DNA of 64,000 nucleotides from Chinchilla lanigera (GCF_000276665.1 NW_004955433.1:13990642-14054641), one strand, 5' to 3'; shown: positions 34,571-47,344, numbered from the stretch's first letter. The notes: a model not told the origin generated them from the sequence alone. Numbers and translations: made by a program.

Positions 34571-36949
34571 CACAATGCAAGTTTGCACTGGGCATGCTGG
34601 CTCAAGTGTGGCCTCTGCCCTGAACATGTCCCAAAGCAAGCTTGACATCTAGATGCCTATCCGGGAGAGTAAGAGCCATGGGGAGGTCTCCCCAAGTGTA
34701 GCCTAAATGTTTAGTAGTATACAAAAGAATGTTTATATATTTAATATGTTAGTATATTTATTTCAGTGCACTTTAGGATAACAGATCCTAACACATCAAA
34801 AACATGGCTGTAATTATTGCTTAGGGTGAAATTCAAGTACACAGTATATGACTTAGAAGACCCAAATTAGGCTTGAATTTTGCTAACTTTTGCTAGACAC
34901 AGGAATGCTAATTGCTGCCCAGGTATTCCTATCCTCTTAGAGATGCGAGTGCCTTGGAAGAGTATCTCTGCTATCTTGGACACATAGGTGCTATCTTTCT
35001 GTCCCACCCTCAGGTCCATGAATTGCTGCAAAGTTCATACTTCACCTTCCCAGCACTTGCCTACCATTCAGCCTGTGCCATTGCCTCTGTTGGACCTGGG
35101 TGCCCTTACTGCCATCTCCTCAACCTTTCTCTCGGTTTGGTTGTCTCTTCAGCTGTCTTCCAGAAATGCCATTTCTACCCTTTACTGCCTTGCTCGGACA
35201 CTTCATTTGGTTTCCTTTCACCCTCTGCATTGAGGCTGGAACTCTCCTTGGCTTTGAGGACATGCCATAGTCCAGCCCACCACATTGATCCTGAGCTGTA
35301 TCCTGCTCTGCAGGACACCATCTCCCTGGCATTCATCCACGTGCCTGCCTCTAGAGTTGCTGATGCTGAGGCAAACTTCCTCTCTCCTTATCTGCAGATC
35401 TGGCCTCCAGGGGCCAGCCTCAGTCTCATCTGCTCCCAGGGGTGTTCCTCTAGATGCCAGCCCACTCTGCTGTCTCCGTTCTCTTAAGTGGTTTTATATC
35501 TGCTATCTGCACCAACCATTAGAGGTTTTTACATGTTGTCATGGTCCCGTAGAGATGATCACTCTCGTCTGTTCGGGTGTCTAAATGCAAGCATACACAC
35601 GTGCACTATTGGCAAGTGGAATCGTCCTGTTCATCGTGAGCCTAGCAGCAAGCTCTGCGCAGAAGCTATTTGAAGAGAAACAGTTGTAGCACAATAGCAG
35701 AGTGCTGGCTTTGGTGTCAGCCCTGCATGGTTTTCATCCTGGCTGTTCTGCCTTCTACACGGTGACATTGGGCAAGTAGGTTTGAGGATGACATGAAACA
35801 GTGTATTAGGTTTTTAGCCTACTACTAGTAACATAAAAATTACTAATTATGGTTGTGGTTATTCACTCATTGGCAAGCTTTTGGTATATATAGAATTTTT
35901 TTTCTTATCTATGCTATACAGCTCCTGTGGGAAGAATCCCAGTTCATGCTGTTTCTGCACCTTAGCTAAATAGGTCCATGGTACACAGTGAAGATCCAGA
36001 GTGAATTTACGTAATAAGTAGAATGGCCTGTTTATACTGCTGTGGACTTTCTCATAAATTAGTTCTTAGATACAGAGGTTTTTGCAAGCTTATATAAAAC
36101 AGGTTTATATACATGATATATATTTTTGTGTGTTTTGGGTCTCAATGAGTGAAGAAATTTTGAGCCCATTAGACCACTGCTGTCTGTTATTTACCATCTG
36201 CCTAATACGCAACAGAATTCTTCTTTTCCTGTTGATTCTTGCCCTGCTGGCTGCCCCCCTCCTTGCTCTCCTCCACTCCAAAAGTGCGTGGATATGCACT
36301 TTTCCTCCCTTCCCTACAGATCTTGCACTGTTCTTCCCAGCAGGTGTGAGTGCCAGCAGAAACAAACAGAAGAGGTCGTGACAGGGCTACAACCCTCAGC
36401 CGGACCTTCCTTGGGGCAACAAATCTAAAAGAAGTATCATCTTGAGCTAGGGAGTGATATATTTGTATGTATTTGTACACTTAAGATTGGTATGTTTTAC
36501 TATATCTAAATATGTATTATATATTATATAAATAAATATATATTTATTTTTTTAAAAGTAATAATAGTACTTTTCGTTCAGTGGAAAGCCCAGCAAGTTC
36601 AGCAGTATTGCTTTGGGTCCACCCACCTCAGGAGAGAGTCCAGTTCTACAGGAAGGAAGAAAGAAGGGGGAATGCCCTGTAGGAGAAGGTGTTTGAACCC
36701 TTGGAGCAAAGTGGGTGTGTCAGCCAACCTGGTTCTTCCTACTTAACTGCTAGGTAGCAGCCATCTGTAAACTTCCTTCATCCTTTACCTTCATCCTGTA
36801 TCCAGGAATGCAGATGAGAGGAGAGGCCCTGAACTGCTCAGCACATGAGTCTGTGACTACAGCCCACTCAGCACAGATCTGCCTGGCATTGTGAAGTACA
36901 AATGTTCAAGGCCTGTCTTTGCTGTCTTGAGCAGCTCCCTCAGCGAGTT
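34571..36949. other. Intronic sequence with one MIR fragment
   Basis: A MIR-like block lies at 35695-35790 (AGCACAATAGCAGAGTGCTG, CATCCTGGCTGTTCTGCC, GACATTGGGCAAG). A very AT-rich stretch lies at 36455-36560. The 191-codon open frame at 34912-35487 lacks homology I recognise and is treated as chance. Confidence 0.5.
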
Positions 36950-37115
36950 TTAACCTCCTGCCTTATCAGTCTCATGGGATTGCTAAGAGTCCCAATGAGA
37001 TAATGGATATGAAAGTAGGGAGTCTTGTAATATAAGTTGTTAGCAGAGTGCACCTATAAGTCCAGCTTAAGGCCTCAAATATTTGAGAGCTGCAGATTTC
37101 AGAGGGGCAGGAAAG

Positions 37116-37167
37116 CTTTGTTGTTCTGTGTATAGCTTCTGGAGTTGCTATACACAGAACAACAAAG
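37116..37167. repeat. Perfect 21-bp inverted repeat (hairpin)
   Basis: Arm 37116-37136 begins CTTTGTTGTTCTGTG and ends TATAGC. Arm 37147-37167 is its exact reverse complement (GCTATACACAG...CAACAAAG). The loop is 10 bases (TTCTGGAGTT). One more G-U pair would be possible at 37115/37168. It lies between two MIR fragments, about 36950-37050 and 37205-37365. Confidence 0.95.
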
Positions 37168-37204
37168 TACATGGCCCTCCATTGCCCAAGTACATGGTCC
37201 TTAC

Positions 37205-37365
37205 CCTTCCACAGATTAGCTATGTGTTCTTGGCCAACTATTTTATATTCCTGTGGTGCCTCAGTATTCTCAGATGATAAGTGGGAATAATGACAGTGTT
37301 TACCCCCAAAGATTATACTAAGGATGAGTTCATCTGGGTAAAACACTTGGATCAGGGCCTGATTA
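37205..37365 (+). mobile_element. MIR SINE fragment
   Basis: GCTATGTGTTCTTGGCCAAC, GGTGCCTCAGTATTCTCAGA, TAAGTGGGAATAATGACAG, AAACACTTGGATCAGGGCCT: MIR order preserved. Confidence 0.7.
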
Positions 37366-38569
37366 TGCAGCTAATATTGCCAAGGGCAAGACTCTGATAG
37401 GCCTTGAGAGGATATCTTTGTTAGGCAAGAACAGAAGAAAACAGAACAGTTCTCATTTGAATATTAGTGCTTCATGAGCGCCTATATTCTCCATGACTTG
37501 GTGCTTAAGATTGATTATTTGCTATATTTGTTAAGTTTTTCCATGCTAAAATCCTTAATGTTTCCAAGTTTACCTAATAAAAGGCCCCTTGTGTCATGTC
37601 CTCGCCTTTAGAGTTTTGCTGCAGCATCAATTGTGAACTCTGATTTACAATTCAGCAAAAAAGTAACAGACTGGGTATTCTTGTTCAATTCGAGGTGATT
37701 GCTGCATAGTCATTTTTAACAGGACACCAGATTTAGCTCAACACTTGCAGCGAGGTAGTGTGCATATTAAATTCAAAGTATGCATTTGCATCTTTCTGTT
37801 ATGAATTTCAGCTCTTAAAAATCACATGCAGCTGATGAGGCTTCTCGCTAAAGGGGCAAGAGACTCTTACCATTAGAATGAAGTGTTGATTCTCCCTTCA
37901 TCTAGTTTTTTGAATAATCTGAAATTCATATTCCGAAATCAGTTCTGTTGGGCTTTGCATTTTGATTCAATTGTCTAAGTGTATATTTCTGATATTCTAG
38001 GAGTTGCCAAAAATAATTATGAAGTTGTGCTTAGTTCCAGGTGTGCCAGGTAATCCTCTCCAATCTCCACCATAATGTCCCTCTTGCTTCTCCCCTGCTC
38101 TTTGCTGGAGAAGTAAAAATACTCCATTGTACCAAGCAGACCAGCTCTGTCCCTAAGCTTGATGCCCATCTGGTGTATACCTTTCTGAATGAAGGGGTGA
38201 TTTGTATCTGGGCCTCATATGCCTTTCCTAGTGGATGGGAACGTTCCCTCACCCACCAGTCCTTCTGTCTTTGTAGGGGTGTGAGTGATAGGGAGGAAGC
38301 AGAAGATGAGGAGACAGAGTCAGTGGAGAAACATCAGGGGAACATTAGTGCTTTGCTGCAGCATGCTTGGTAAAAGATTTTCAGTGGATAATTCTCTTAT
38401 AAAATGAGAGATGGTGAAATCTGGTAATGTCAGGCCCAAGACCCACCCTCTACAGTGATACTTGATTCCGTGGACTGTGTCTTAGGAAGGGCATTTTCTG
38501 TTCTCCGGGAGAGCTCAGTAGCAACTTCCTGCCTCCCTTGCCTGATTTCCTGGGACAGCTGGAAGATCC
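37366..38569. other. Intronic sequence, possibly unique
   Basis: No interspersed repeat recognised. The block at about 37600-38000 is AT-rich and unremarkable in motif content to me, though its lack of repeats would fit constraint. Confidence 0.4.
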
Positions 38570-38800
38570 CATGTGATCTGGTCCCTATCTCTTCAGCACA
38601 CTGTGCTTGAATGACACTAATGTTCCTTGTTTTCCTTCATTTTTTAAAGCATACTAAATATGCTCTCATTTATCCACACCATGCCCTATTCCTTGAACCC
38701 TTTAACCCTCCCTTTTGCTTACCCAAATCCTACTCACAGTCCAGGCTTCAGCATCAGTGTCACTTCACAGAAGTTTTCTCTGAACCCAAGAACCAATTGG
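38570..38800 (+). mobile_element. L2 LINE fragment
   Basis: CTTCAGCACACTGTGCTTGA, TCCTTGTTTTCCTTCATTT, CAGTCCAGGCTTCAGCATCA and GTCACTTCACAGAAGTTTTC follow the L2 3' region order, diverged. Confidence 0.55.
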
Positions 38801-39782
38801 TGTTTTGGTTGCATGCTGGACAGACCAGCCCTTGCTTTACACCACTTCTTCTGCTATCTTCTCATTGTAGGCAAGTGCCCGCACATTTTTTAAAATGTGA
38901 GCAATGCTATGTTGAGGAGATGTGCTCAGTTGGAGCTGGTCCCATCTCCATCCTCCAGCTCTACCTCTGAGTGCCTCCCTGCAGAGAGGCCATAGCACCC
39001 TGGGAGCATCATTGAGGAGTGTGTGTCCACCCAATGTCAAGGACTCAGTTGTGGATGAAAATATCTATGCACTCAGGCAGTGTGGCTGTCTAATCTCCAC
39101 GCCTTTCCTATTCCATTGGGTCTTACATTGAAAAGAGGGTTTAGATATACTAGCGTTAGACCTTCTAATTCCCCTGCCTTCCAGGAGCTGCAGAGATCTA
39201 GCAGTGAGTACTCACTGAGCCCTCCACTCTCTGACAAGATCCCAGCTCAGTGAAGTCCCAGAGTGACTGAGAAGCCTACCAGCCTTAGAATCTCTGCTCT
39301 TGTTTTTGCTTTCACATAGAAAAAGACTTCTTCACGCCCCTCAGTTTCTCAGATCATAATGACTGTACACCTTCCAGAAAACCAGGCTTCTTAGAAGATT
39401 TTGTTTTTTGGTATCAGATATTTAGAAATCTGTCTTCTGTCCTATACCACATCTTCCAGAGAAAAGACACTAATCCACAAAAAAGAAACACAGCTTTTCC
39501 TAGTTCACACATCAAGCTAGAGGTCAAGACTTGAACCCACCTATTGACCCTTAATGCAGTCCTTTGTCCATTACCATGTTTGCCTTTGTGTGTAGCTCCC
39601 TTATGGCTCTGGCTAGTACCTTTCTCTACAATAATCCTGAAGCTCTGGAGCAGCAGGGATCCTGTCAGCACTAGGAGGTGTTGCTGCCTGGGGCCCTCCA
39701 AGGTCTGATAATTTGAATGCCTGAATCTAGAGAAGCCCCTCAGGGTCATCCCTAAAGTCTAACAAAACGGGAAAATTGGACA

Positions 39783-39784
39783 CA

Positions 39785-39822
<38 letters not shown>
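39783..39822. repeat. (AC)n microsatellite
   Basis: About 20 dinucleotide units, GACACAC through CACACC, followed by an A-rich run. Confidence 0.95.
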
Positions 39823-39829
<7 letters not shown>

Positions 39830-40377
39830 GCAACAGAAAGGGCAGCAGAAGGGGAGTCACTTCCACACCCATTATTTTTGTGATGTTACTCCACAGTTCT
39901 TGGAGAACCATGCAAGACAGATATCATTGGCTTCTTTCTGCAGGTAAAGCAACTGAGGTTGGAGGCAGATCTGGGGCAAGGACCCAAGCCTCTTGGGTCC
40001 CACCCTGGGAGGGTCTGCCATCATACTCACTTGTCTGCCAGAAAAAATAATTACCCCACTGCCTACAAGCACTTTTCCACAACCTCCATGAAAAAAAATC
40101 ACCTTGGAAGGTGCTTTCTGAAATCATTCTTGGAAAAATCATTTACTAAGAGCCTACTGTAGGTAGCTTCCAAGCAGAATTCCAGGCTTCCAGAGCAGAA
40201 TGACACTTGATCTTTGTCCTGTAAGCCTCTTGCAGAAATTTAGAGCCTAGAACTGAGGTTCTTAATGTCTTTTGCTTCACAAAGCCCTTTGAGGAATGGA
40301 TAGAAACTATGAACAATCTCTTTAGAAAAATATCACATTTTTTTTAATTTAAAAAAGCAAATGTTGCCATATAGGTT

Positions 40378-40724
40378 TGCTCTGGTTTAAATGTTTGTGC
40401 CCCCTCTGCAGTTCATGTTGAAACTTAATCCATACTGCACTCGTTTTATGAGGCAAGGCCTTTAGGAAATGGTTAGGCTGTAAGGGCTCCATCCTCATGG
40501 GTGAGATTAGCACTTTAATAAAAGGTCTGGATGGGATAAGTTCACCCTTTTTGTCCCTTTTCACCCTTTGCCCTCTGCCCTGTGAGGATGCAGCAAGAAG
40601 GCCCTCACCACACACTAGATGTTAACACTTAGTGTCAACCTCCAGAACTATGAGGAAACCTCTGCTCTTTTCACATGATTCATTCTCAGGCATTTTGATA
40701 CAGTAGCACAAGTGGACTAAGACA
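40378..40724 (+). mobile_element. MaLR-like solo LTR
   Basis: About 347 bp from TGCTCTGGTTTAAATGTTTG to GGACTAAGACA, with GTTGAAACTTAATCCATACTG, AAGGCCTTTAGGAAATGGTT, CCTCATGGGTGAGATTAGC, TTTTTGTCCCTTTTCACCC and AGGATGCAGCAAGAAGGCCC, classic MaLR LTR phrases. No clear 5-bp flanking duplication, so it is an old insertion. Confidence 0.75.
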
Positions 40725-42355
40725 GCTTTGGGTTAACAGTCTCTCAGAGGCATCCTGGGCACTCACCATATCCTGACTACAGTGTTCATGAACTGCAGTT
40801 TAAGAAACCCTGAAATGATATTACAGTTTTGTTCTTTCAGAACAAAGGCAGCTTGCCTCAGTAAACAGAGGGTGAGCATATCAGTGTGATTTTTGTGGGC
40901 ACTGTCATCATTGTCTCAGCAAAGTTGTACACTTGCCTGTGTCCTGTGGTCTTCTGATTTTCATCCCAGGGTGGGAAGGAAACCAAGGTAGGGAGAGGGG
41001 TCACCAGCATCAGAGCTAGCTGTTATGCTTGAGGACAAGGTGATCATTGGATCCATATTGGCTCTACTTCTGTGGGGGAAAGATAGGAGGCCAGGTGGGA
41101 TTTGGGGGAGACTTAGGGAAAGAACTAGAAGTCAGGCACAGAAGTTTTGCAAGGGGATTTAACAGGGTGTTTAAAAGAGCTCAACTTGAGATGAGCGGAA
41201 GGTTTAGAAAGCCTTTATAAGGTCTTCCTAAATGATGCTGACAGCTAAGAGTGGCATGCCCCTGAGAGTCTATGATTATCTCGCAGGAGACATCTTTATG
41301 GGAGCCTTATTAAGAACAGAGTATGTCAGTGGGAGGGAGGGAGGGAGCAGCAGCATGCTCGCAGCTCTGGAGGGCAAGTGAGGCAGCCTCCTCAGTTTGC
41401 AAAGTGCTTTGCAGTCCTTTTTCATCATTTCTGCAACAGACCCATGAGGTTGACACTGAACTCCCCACAAATTGTAGAACACCGAAGAAGGTAGTGGGGT
41501 GCCCATATAAAAGTATCCTTAAAAAAAAATACCTGGATGGACCTGAAGTTTGCCCCTCTGCAGCCAGGGTGAGGTCATGATCTAGATTAGAATGCTTCCC
41601 CTCCCCCTGAACGCTGCAGTCCCATGATCCCCTGGATTAGTTGGCCTCCTTGCACAAGAGCGTACAAGCCATTCCCCTGGCGAGATCTTATCCCCCCTCA
41701 CGTGTGCTCAGCAGGTGCAGGAGATTCCATCAGCCCTGCTGAAGGCTTGAGGATTCCCAGGTGGCTTGAGCTTCCATCTTAGGGGTGTGTGAGCAAGGAA
41801 ATGCATAATAGAGTGGGCCAAGAAAAAACACAGGAGAGGGAGAGAGCCTCAGGCAGCATTTAGTCCAGTTCCATCGTTTGACCCTAGGGAAAAGAAACAA
41901 TGTGAAGCAGTTTTGCTGCTAGATTATGAGAACTGATGAGGCTGATAATAATAGGTACATGTTTTGAGTGCTAACTACCAGGCACAGTGAATTGTGAATT
42001 GGTATCTTCTTGTATATTCTCTGAGATGAACATCAGAGCATGGCTGAGAATTCATGTCGTGTATAAAGGCCCGACATAGAATGAGGCCAGTACCCAGCCC
42101 AGCACCTTCTGGGTGTGTAATTATTTGTTTCCCATGCAGCTGTTCCAAACTACTGCACATTTTAGGGTTTACTACACGTGGATTTTCTTACATATTCATT
42201 GGTCAGAATCCTGATACAGGTCTCAACAGACTAAAATCAAGGTGTTCCTTTCTGGAGCTTCTAGCAGGAGATTCTGTTTCCTGCTGTTGGAAATTGTTAA
42301 CAGAATTCAGTTCCTGGTAGTCGTAGGACTACTCCTTTTCTTCTTGTAAACTGAA
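40725..42355. other. Intronic sequence, no recognised gene
   Basis: Includes a (GGGA)n block at 41331-41346 and the donor word of the mosaic at 41627-41649. No exon supported. Confidence 0.45.
41627..41649 (+). repeat. Donor word A of the 42.4-kb mosaic (23 bp)
   Basis: ATCCCCTGGATTAGTTGGCC and three more bases, identical to 42381-42403. The flanks of the two copies are unrelated. Confidence 0.9.
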
Positions 42356-42469
42356 GGCTATTCCAGGATAGCTGAAGGCTATCCCCTGGATTAGTTGGCC
42401 TCCAACTGGGAAGTGGGAAGGGAACTGCCTCGGGTGATAGCTAAGGCAGAGCCTCCAGGCTATTCCAGG
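42356..42469 (+). repeat. Mosaic (templated-insertion-like) segment
   Basis: Bounded by AGGCTATTCCAGG at 42356-42368 and at 42457-42469. Between these lie a 23-bp word identical to 41627-41649 (at 42381-42403) and a 42-bp word identical to 43230-43271 (at 42412-42453). The donors are 0.75 kb upstream and 0.8 kb downstream, both in the same orientation. This is the pattern expected of replication template switching or a microhomology-mediated patch, but an assembly artefact has to be excluded. Confidence 0.8.
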
Positions 42470-42994
42470 GCAGCTGCCACATTCCTTGGCTCACCACCCC
42501 GTTCCCCATCTCAAAAGCTAGCACTGACCAGTAGAGTCCTTCTTGGTCACATCTCTCTGTTCCTTCTAGCATCACATGTTCCTGCCACTCTCTCTCCCTC
42601 TCCTTTTCTCTCCCAGTCAGAAAAGGTTCTCTGCTTTTAAAGACTCATGTGATTAGATTGGGCCCACCCGGATAATCTAGGATAATCTCTACATCTCATA
42701 ACCTTAATGATGTCAAAGTCCTCTTTGTCTCTTGTAAGGTTCCAGGATTATGATGTGGACCTCTTTGGAAGGCCATTCTTCTGCTTATCACAATGACCTA
42801 GAGAAATTTGCCTGACTTCTTGGTTTTGTTGAGTAGGAGGAACATGGCATTCACTTTTGGGTTGTGAAGCCTAAATATGAAGCATAGCTTCTGTCACATT
42901 GGCATTAGCTGTAGGAACTGTTCTCAAACCTGTTTTGCAGTTGAAGAAACTAATACTTAGAGATGATAATTAACTTGCCTGAGGAACAAGATGC

Positions 42995-43105
42995 AAAACT
43001 CCTTGAGAGATAGGACTATATTTCATTCGTCCCTTTCACTGCCTGTGGTACCTGCCACAGTGCCTGGCCCAAACAAGATGCTGAGTAAATGCTCATGGAA
43101 TGACC
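42995..43105 (+). mobile_element. L2 LINE 3'-end fragment
   Basis: CTCCTTGAGAGATAGGACTA, TACCTGCCACAGTGCCTGGC and GATGCTGAGTAAATGCTCAT: L2 3' terminal pattern. Confidence 0.7.
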
Positions 43106-43229
43106 CAGAACCAGGAAGTCTCTGAGACTTGTATGCACACCATGAGACTGAGAGAATGTCAGAGACAGAGGGACTCTCAGGAGGAGTTAACAGTTTGAAC
43201 TTCTCATTTTAAGCCTGGGAATCTGATGC

Positions 43230-43271
43230 AGTGGGAAGGGAACTGCCTCGGGTGATAGCTAAGGCAGAGCC
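43230..43271 (+). repeat. Donor word B of the 42.4-kb mosaic (42 bp)
   Basis: AGTGGGAAGGGAACTGCCTC and the following 22 bases, identical to 42412-42453. Flanking sequence differs on both sides. Confidence 0.9.
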
Positions 43272-44699
43272 CCAGCATGCAGCCAGCCCTTCTCTGGTCA
43301 GTACATATTCTTCTGGATCAGGCTGTGTACATGTCTCTAGAGGTCTCTAGACCCTGTGATAAAAGCTGAGCCAGAGGCCAGTCCCTTAGAAGGCATTAGC
43401 TGCCAGTGACCTCTGGTGCAGCTTGAGAGAGGAGCTCATGTGGATAGAGAATCCATCTTTTCTTCCTTGAGGTGGCCTCTAGCAGGGATTATCTGCAGCT
43501 TGTCCTTGGGTTCTGGAGATACTCTGAGGCAGCTCCCCAGTAGGACAGCAGCCAGATGCCTGCTGCTCACTCAGGCCTACAGTAATCCTCTGCTCTGATA
43601 GAAGACTGCATGCCTGCCCACTGACACCTACATCTTTATGGGATTTAGGACCATGTGGTTCTGTAACTCAGTTTCCCTATCTGTAACTCCTCTGGGCACC
43701 TTTAGGGTCCCAAGTGATGACACCTTTCAGAGGAGTGACTTGAGAATGTCCATACCAGCCTCAGAGACAGAGTTGTGCTATTATCCCAGAGACTCCCTGG
43801 CTGTGCTGAGGCTAAACACAGTTTGGCAACCAGTCAGATTCTTCTGGGTAGCTGCTAGTGCCCTACCCCCACCATGGGAGCCAGCTAAGGCAGGACTGGA
43901 TGTGCCCAGTGTCTCTGGCCCCTCAGGCAGTGCCAGGCCATCCCTGACACAGGCAGCCACAGGAAAAGCCATCTGTCTCTGTAGAGAAGGATGTGGCTTT
44001 TCGGCTGTTATCTCATTGGAATTCAGGCTTTGTCCTCCTGTCCGAGGAGCAACTCCTGTTGAGAAAAAGCTGAACCAGCTTTTTCCTAAGCAAAAAGTGC
44101 TAAAGATGATGACGTGAAGGTTATCAGGTAACTTGGCGGAGGAATGGACTGTATGAGTGGTACCTGAAAGGGGCAACTAATGTGGGTTCCTGCTGCACAC
44201 CAGCCCCAGGGCTTAGCACTTCTGTGAAATGCTCACTTTAAGTTGTACTAATCCATTGAGTCAGATGTGATTTGCCCAGTTTTACAGATGAGGATGTGAA
44301 GATTAGAAGGTAGTGACTCTGATTACTCAGAGGGTACAAACAGGAATTATTTGGGCTCCCACAGTTTAAATATGAATTTGGTTTGGCTGTCAGGTGCACA
44401 TTAACATGTATGTACCCCTCTAGATCAGATGGGGCCAGAATCATCTCGTCTGTCTTCTAATGGAAGATGGACTTCATTCTAGCAGATAGGGAGTAAAGCA
44501 GTGGCATAATGGTAGCAGCAACATTCAGCGGCCAGATAGTGAGTATTCCTGAGTACGTGCCAGTGTACACCATGAGTGTGTACCATCTCCAGGGAGCTGC
44601 CATTACAGGTTCAGGAAGGAGATCAACACACAGAACTCTATGAAGAGAATAAAATAGGGAATGTGGAGGCTAGCTGGAGAGCTACTTTAACTAAAGTGA
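43272..44699. other. Intronic sequence, nothing recognised
   Basis: The 159-codon frame at 43638-44117 has no recognisable domain and lies within intron. A short MIR-like stretch may lie near 44190-44340 (ACAGATGAGGATGTGAAGA). No other feature supported. Confidence 0.4.
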
Positions 44700-45200
44700 C
44701 TAGAGAGAGGTTAGGGAGAGAAAGATGCCTTATGGAAGGAAGATCACATGAGGAAAAGGGGGCAGCCATGCAAAAGTTCTGAGAAAAGAACTTTCCAAAC
44801 AGAAGAAACAGAAGGACAAAGAAACAGTGAGATAGCAGTGGGATTACAATGACCTACGGACAGGAAAACCACCAGATGACTGAATCCTGGGAAAGGGCTG
44901 ATGCGCTGAAAGGATCTTCAAGATTTTTTTCTTAAGTGTCCTGGGGAGTCACTGCAGGGAGCGAGTTAGGAGAGAAATCAAGTCTGATTTATACTTGAAA
45001 AATTCATTCCTGTTGCTGTAGGGAGGGTGGGTTAAGGAGGGGCAGGAGAAGAAGCTGAGACCAAGAAGAAGCCACCACAGCTTCTAGGTGAGTGAGAGAT
45101 GGAAGTGACTGAGACCAGAGTGGACGGTGAGGAATTATTGGAATCAGGCAATAGTTTGGAGTGAGAGTCAATAGGACCTACTTAGGATAAGGGCAATACT
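44700..45200 (-). mobile_element. L2 LINE fragment
   Basis: Diverged L2 phrases in the same order as the copy at 23,480: CATGCAAAAGTTCTGAG, CCAGATGACTGAATCCTGG, GGGGAGTCACTGCAGGGAG, TTCATTCCTGTTGCTGTAGG, and AAGCTGAGACCAAGAAG. Confidence 0.5.
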
Positions 45201-46965
45201 GTTTTGGTAAAACAGTTCTAGGTGGGAGGGGATGCCCTTGCTTAGAGTTTACCAGGCTCTGTGGAATAACAACACCCCCACCCCAACCCCCACTGACTTC
45301 AGGCTGCCAGTCTGACAGTAAACAATGTGCAGTCAGCTCTCAAGAACCAGTTCAAGCCAGCTCCAGCTCAGCATCAGGTCAGGCTTAGAGGGAGAGGAAG
45401 CAAGAGTTGGAGAACGTTAAAATGTCCCGGACCTGAGCACCTGGACGGACAGTTCACCAGAGTAGAAAAGACAAAAGGTGGAGAGAAAGAGCATGGCGTG
45501 TGGTGGGGGCTAAAAGTTCTTCTGGTCACATTTGCTTTTAGGGGCAGTTACATATTTAATAGCTATCTACTTAGTAAGTTCTGGGCACTTGTACACTGTC
45601 TCTTAAATGCTAATTCTTTCAGTAACTATAAAATCTGAGGCGAAAGGGACCAAGAAATTTAACCAAAGTTGTACAGATGTAAAAGACAGAGCTGAGTTTC
45701 GACTTGGCTGGACTTGTCTCTCACCCAGGAGCCTAATCATTATGCACACTGACCTCAGGAGACCATCCCAACCCCAGCTCTATGCCATTGTTTTGGAATT
45801 TGAAAAATGGGTCTTAGGAAGTTTTGGGACAGCCATCCGACCAGGGCAGAAATTATAGAATGGCTACTCAGAGACCATAGCCCACCTTCAGAGGTGTTGT
45901 ATGGGTTTTTTTTTTTTTTTTTAGAGGGAATAGTTTTATTTTGTTTTATTGGCCTACACAGTGCTCTAAAAAAAAAAGAAAATGCAGTTGTCTTAGACAA
46001 GTATGTATCACCACCACTCACAGTCTCTTCCATTTCATGCTGTCTCACCACCTGCCAACCTTATACACTTTTCTTGCTTGGTCCAGAAGGCAGTACCATC
46101 TTCCTTGCTAGAGGAGCCAAGGTATAATGGGCTCTGTAGGCTGCTTCTTGGCTTGGTCCTTGCACCTCAGGGCGGGAGCACATGGTTCCCACCCTAAGCC
46201 ATGGGTCCCCAAGATCAGGCCTGTCATGGGATTGTAGGGTGTATTTAATTTGTACCTCAGCTACACCCTTCCTGATCAGCTCAGTTACTAAAGACATCAT
46301 GTACTTTAGCCGTAAGAACTGTGGTCTTTCTGACTCGGTAAATACTGAAACTATCTCACATTTTCCCCTGACTGTATTATTGTTATTATTCTGCTGGCAT
46401 AATAAGGCTTGGAGGCATTGCTTTTCCATCTGCAGCCTTTTGGTCTTCTTTCTGGTGACATGATTATTTAATGGTACCTTCAGCATCACCAGCAGGGGCT
46501 GGACCTCAGTGGAATGCTGCCATCAAGTAGTCTGAGAGGAGCTCACAGCCCGTGGTGGTGTCTGCATCTGCCTGGCTCCCTTGGAGCAGAGGCCTCCACT
46601 CCCTGTCTGGCAGTTCTGGTTTTGGTACCTGCAGTGGCATAGCAGGGTTGGTGGGAACCTTCACCTCAGAGTTGGCATGACCAGGAGCCCCTGAGCACTG
46701 TGCCAGGCTGATGGCCTTTCCAGAGCCAGGGAGAAAAAACAACCTGCCTCATCTGGGCAGACTAGGTGTACCAGGTACCACAGACGAGAGTTTCCCCAGG
46801 CTTAGTTAAAGCCACAGCCAGGCTGGAGTAGCATAGGTAGAAATGCCTAAGTGCAGCAGTCTTGCCAGATATCTCCATGTGTGGACCCATTTAGTGAAAG
46901 ATGTTTGAGCTTCTGTCTCTTTAGATTATGCATTTTTAAATGCATAAGAACAAATAGAAAAATGT
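45201..46965. other. Intronic sequence, little recognised
   Basis: A T-run at about 45907 is the only clear low-complexity tract. No exon supported. Confidence 0.4.
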
Positions 46966-46967
46966 AG

Positions 46968-47108
46968 TGCTGGCTGTGGTGGCACATACCTGTAATCCCA
47001 GCACTTGGGAGACTGAGGCAGGAGGAGTACCGTGAGTGCGAGACCAGCCTGGTAGTGAGTTCAAGGTAAGCCTGATACATAGTGAGAACCTGTCTCAAAA
47101 AAAAATGG
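46968..47108 (+). mobile_element. B1 SINE
   Basis: GCTGGCTGTGGTGGCACATACC, CCAGCACTTGGGAGACTGAG, GAGACCAGCCTGGTAGTGAG, then a second, duplicated-type block (GTTCAAGGTAAGCCTGATAC) and an A-tail. The target duplication is not clear, so it is older than the copy at 27.6 kb. Confidence 0.85.
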
Positions 47109-47344
47109 AAAGAAAGAAGATGGAAGGCAGGAAAGAAAAGGTAAAAGTTCACATTACTGTAAGTACAAATATAACTTTTATTCATGCCACTGTTGGTCAT
47201 GGTGGTATATCCTTCCTGTCCCCGCCTCACCGTAGCTTGAGCACCAGTACAATGGGAACAACACTGAATTCTTCATCAGAAAAAATTTGAGTTCTGAGTC
47301 CCAGTTCTGCTAATCAATGTGCAGTGTGTTGTGGTTGCATCTCA

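Noticed and set aside
34912..35487. 191-codon open frame in intron 2
   Set aside because: No domain or family resemblance, no splice context and no start context support. Long chance frames are expected in C-rich intron.
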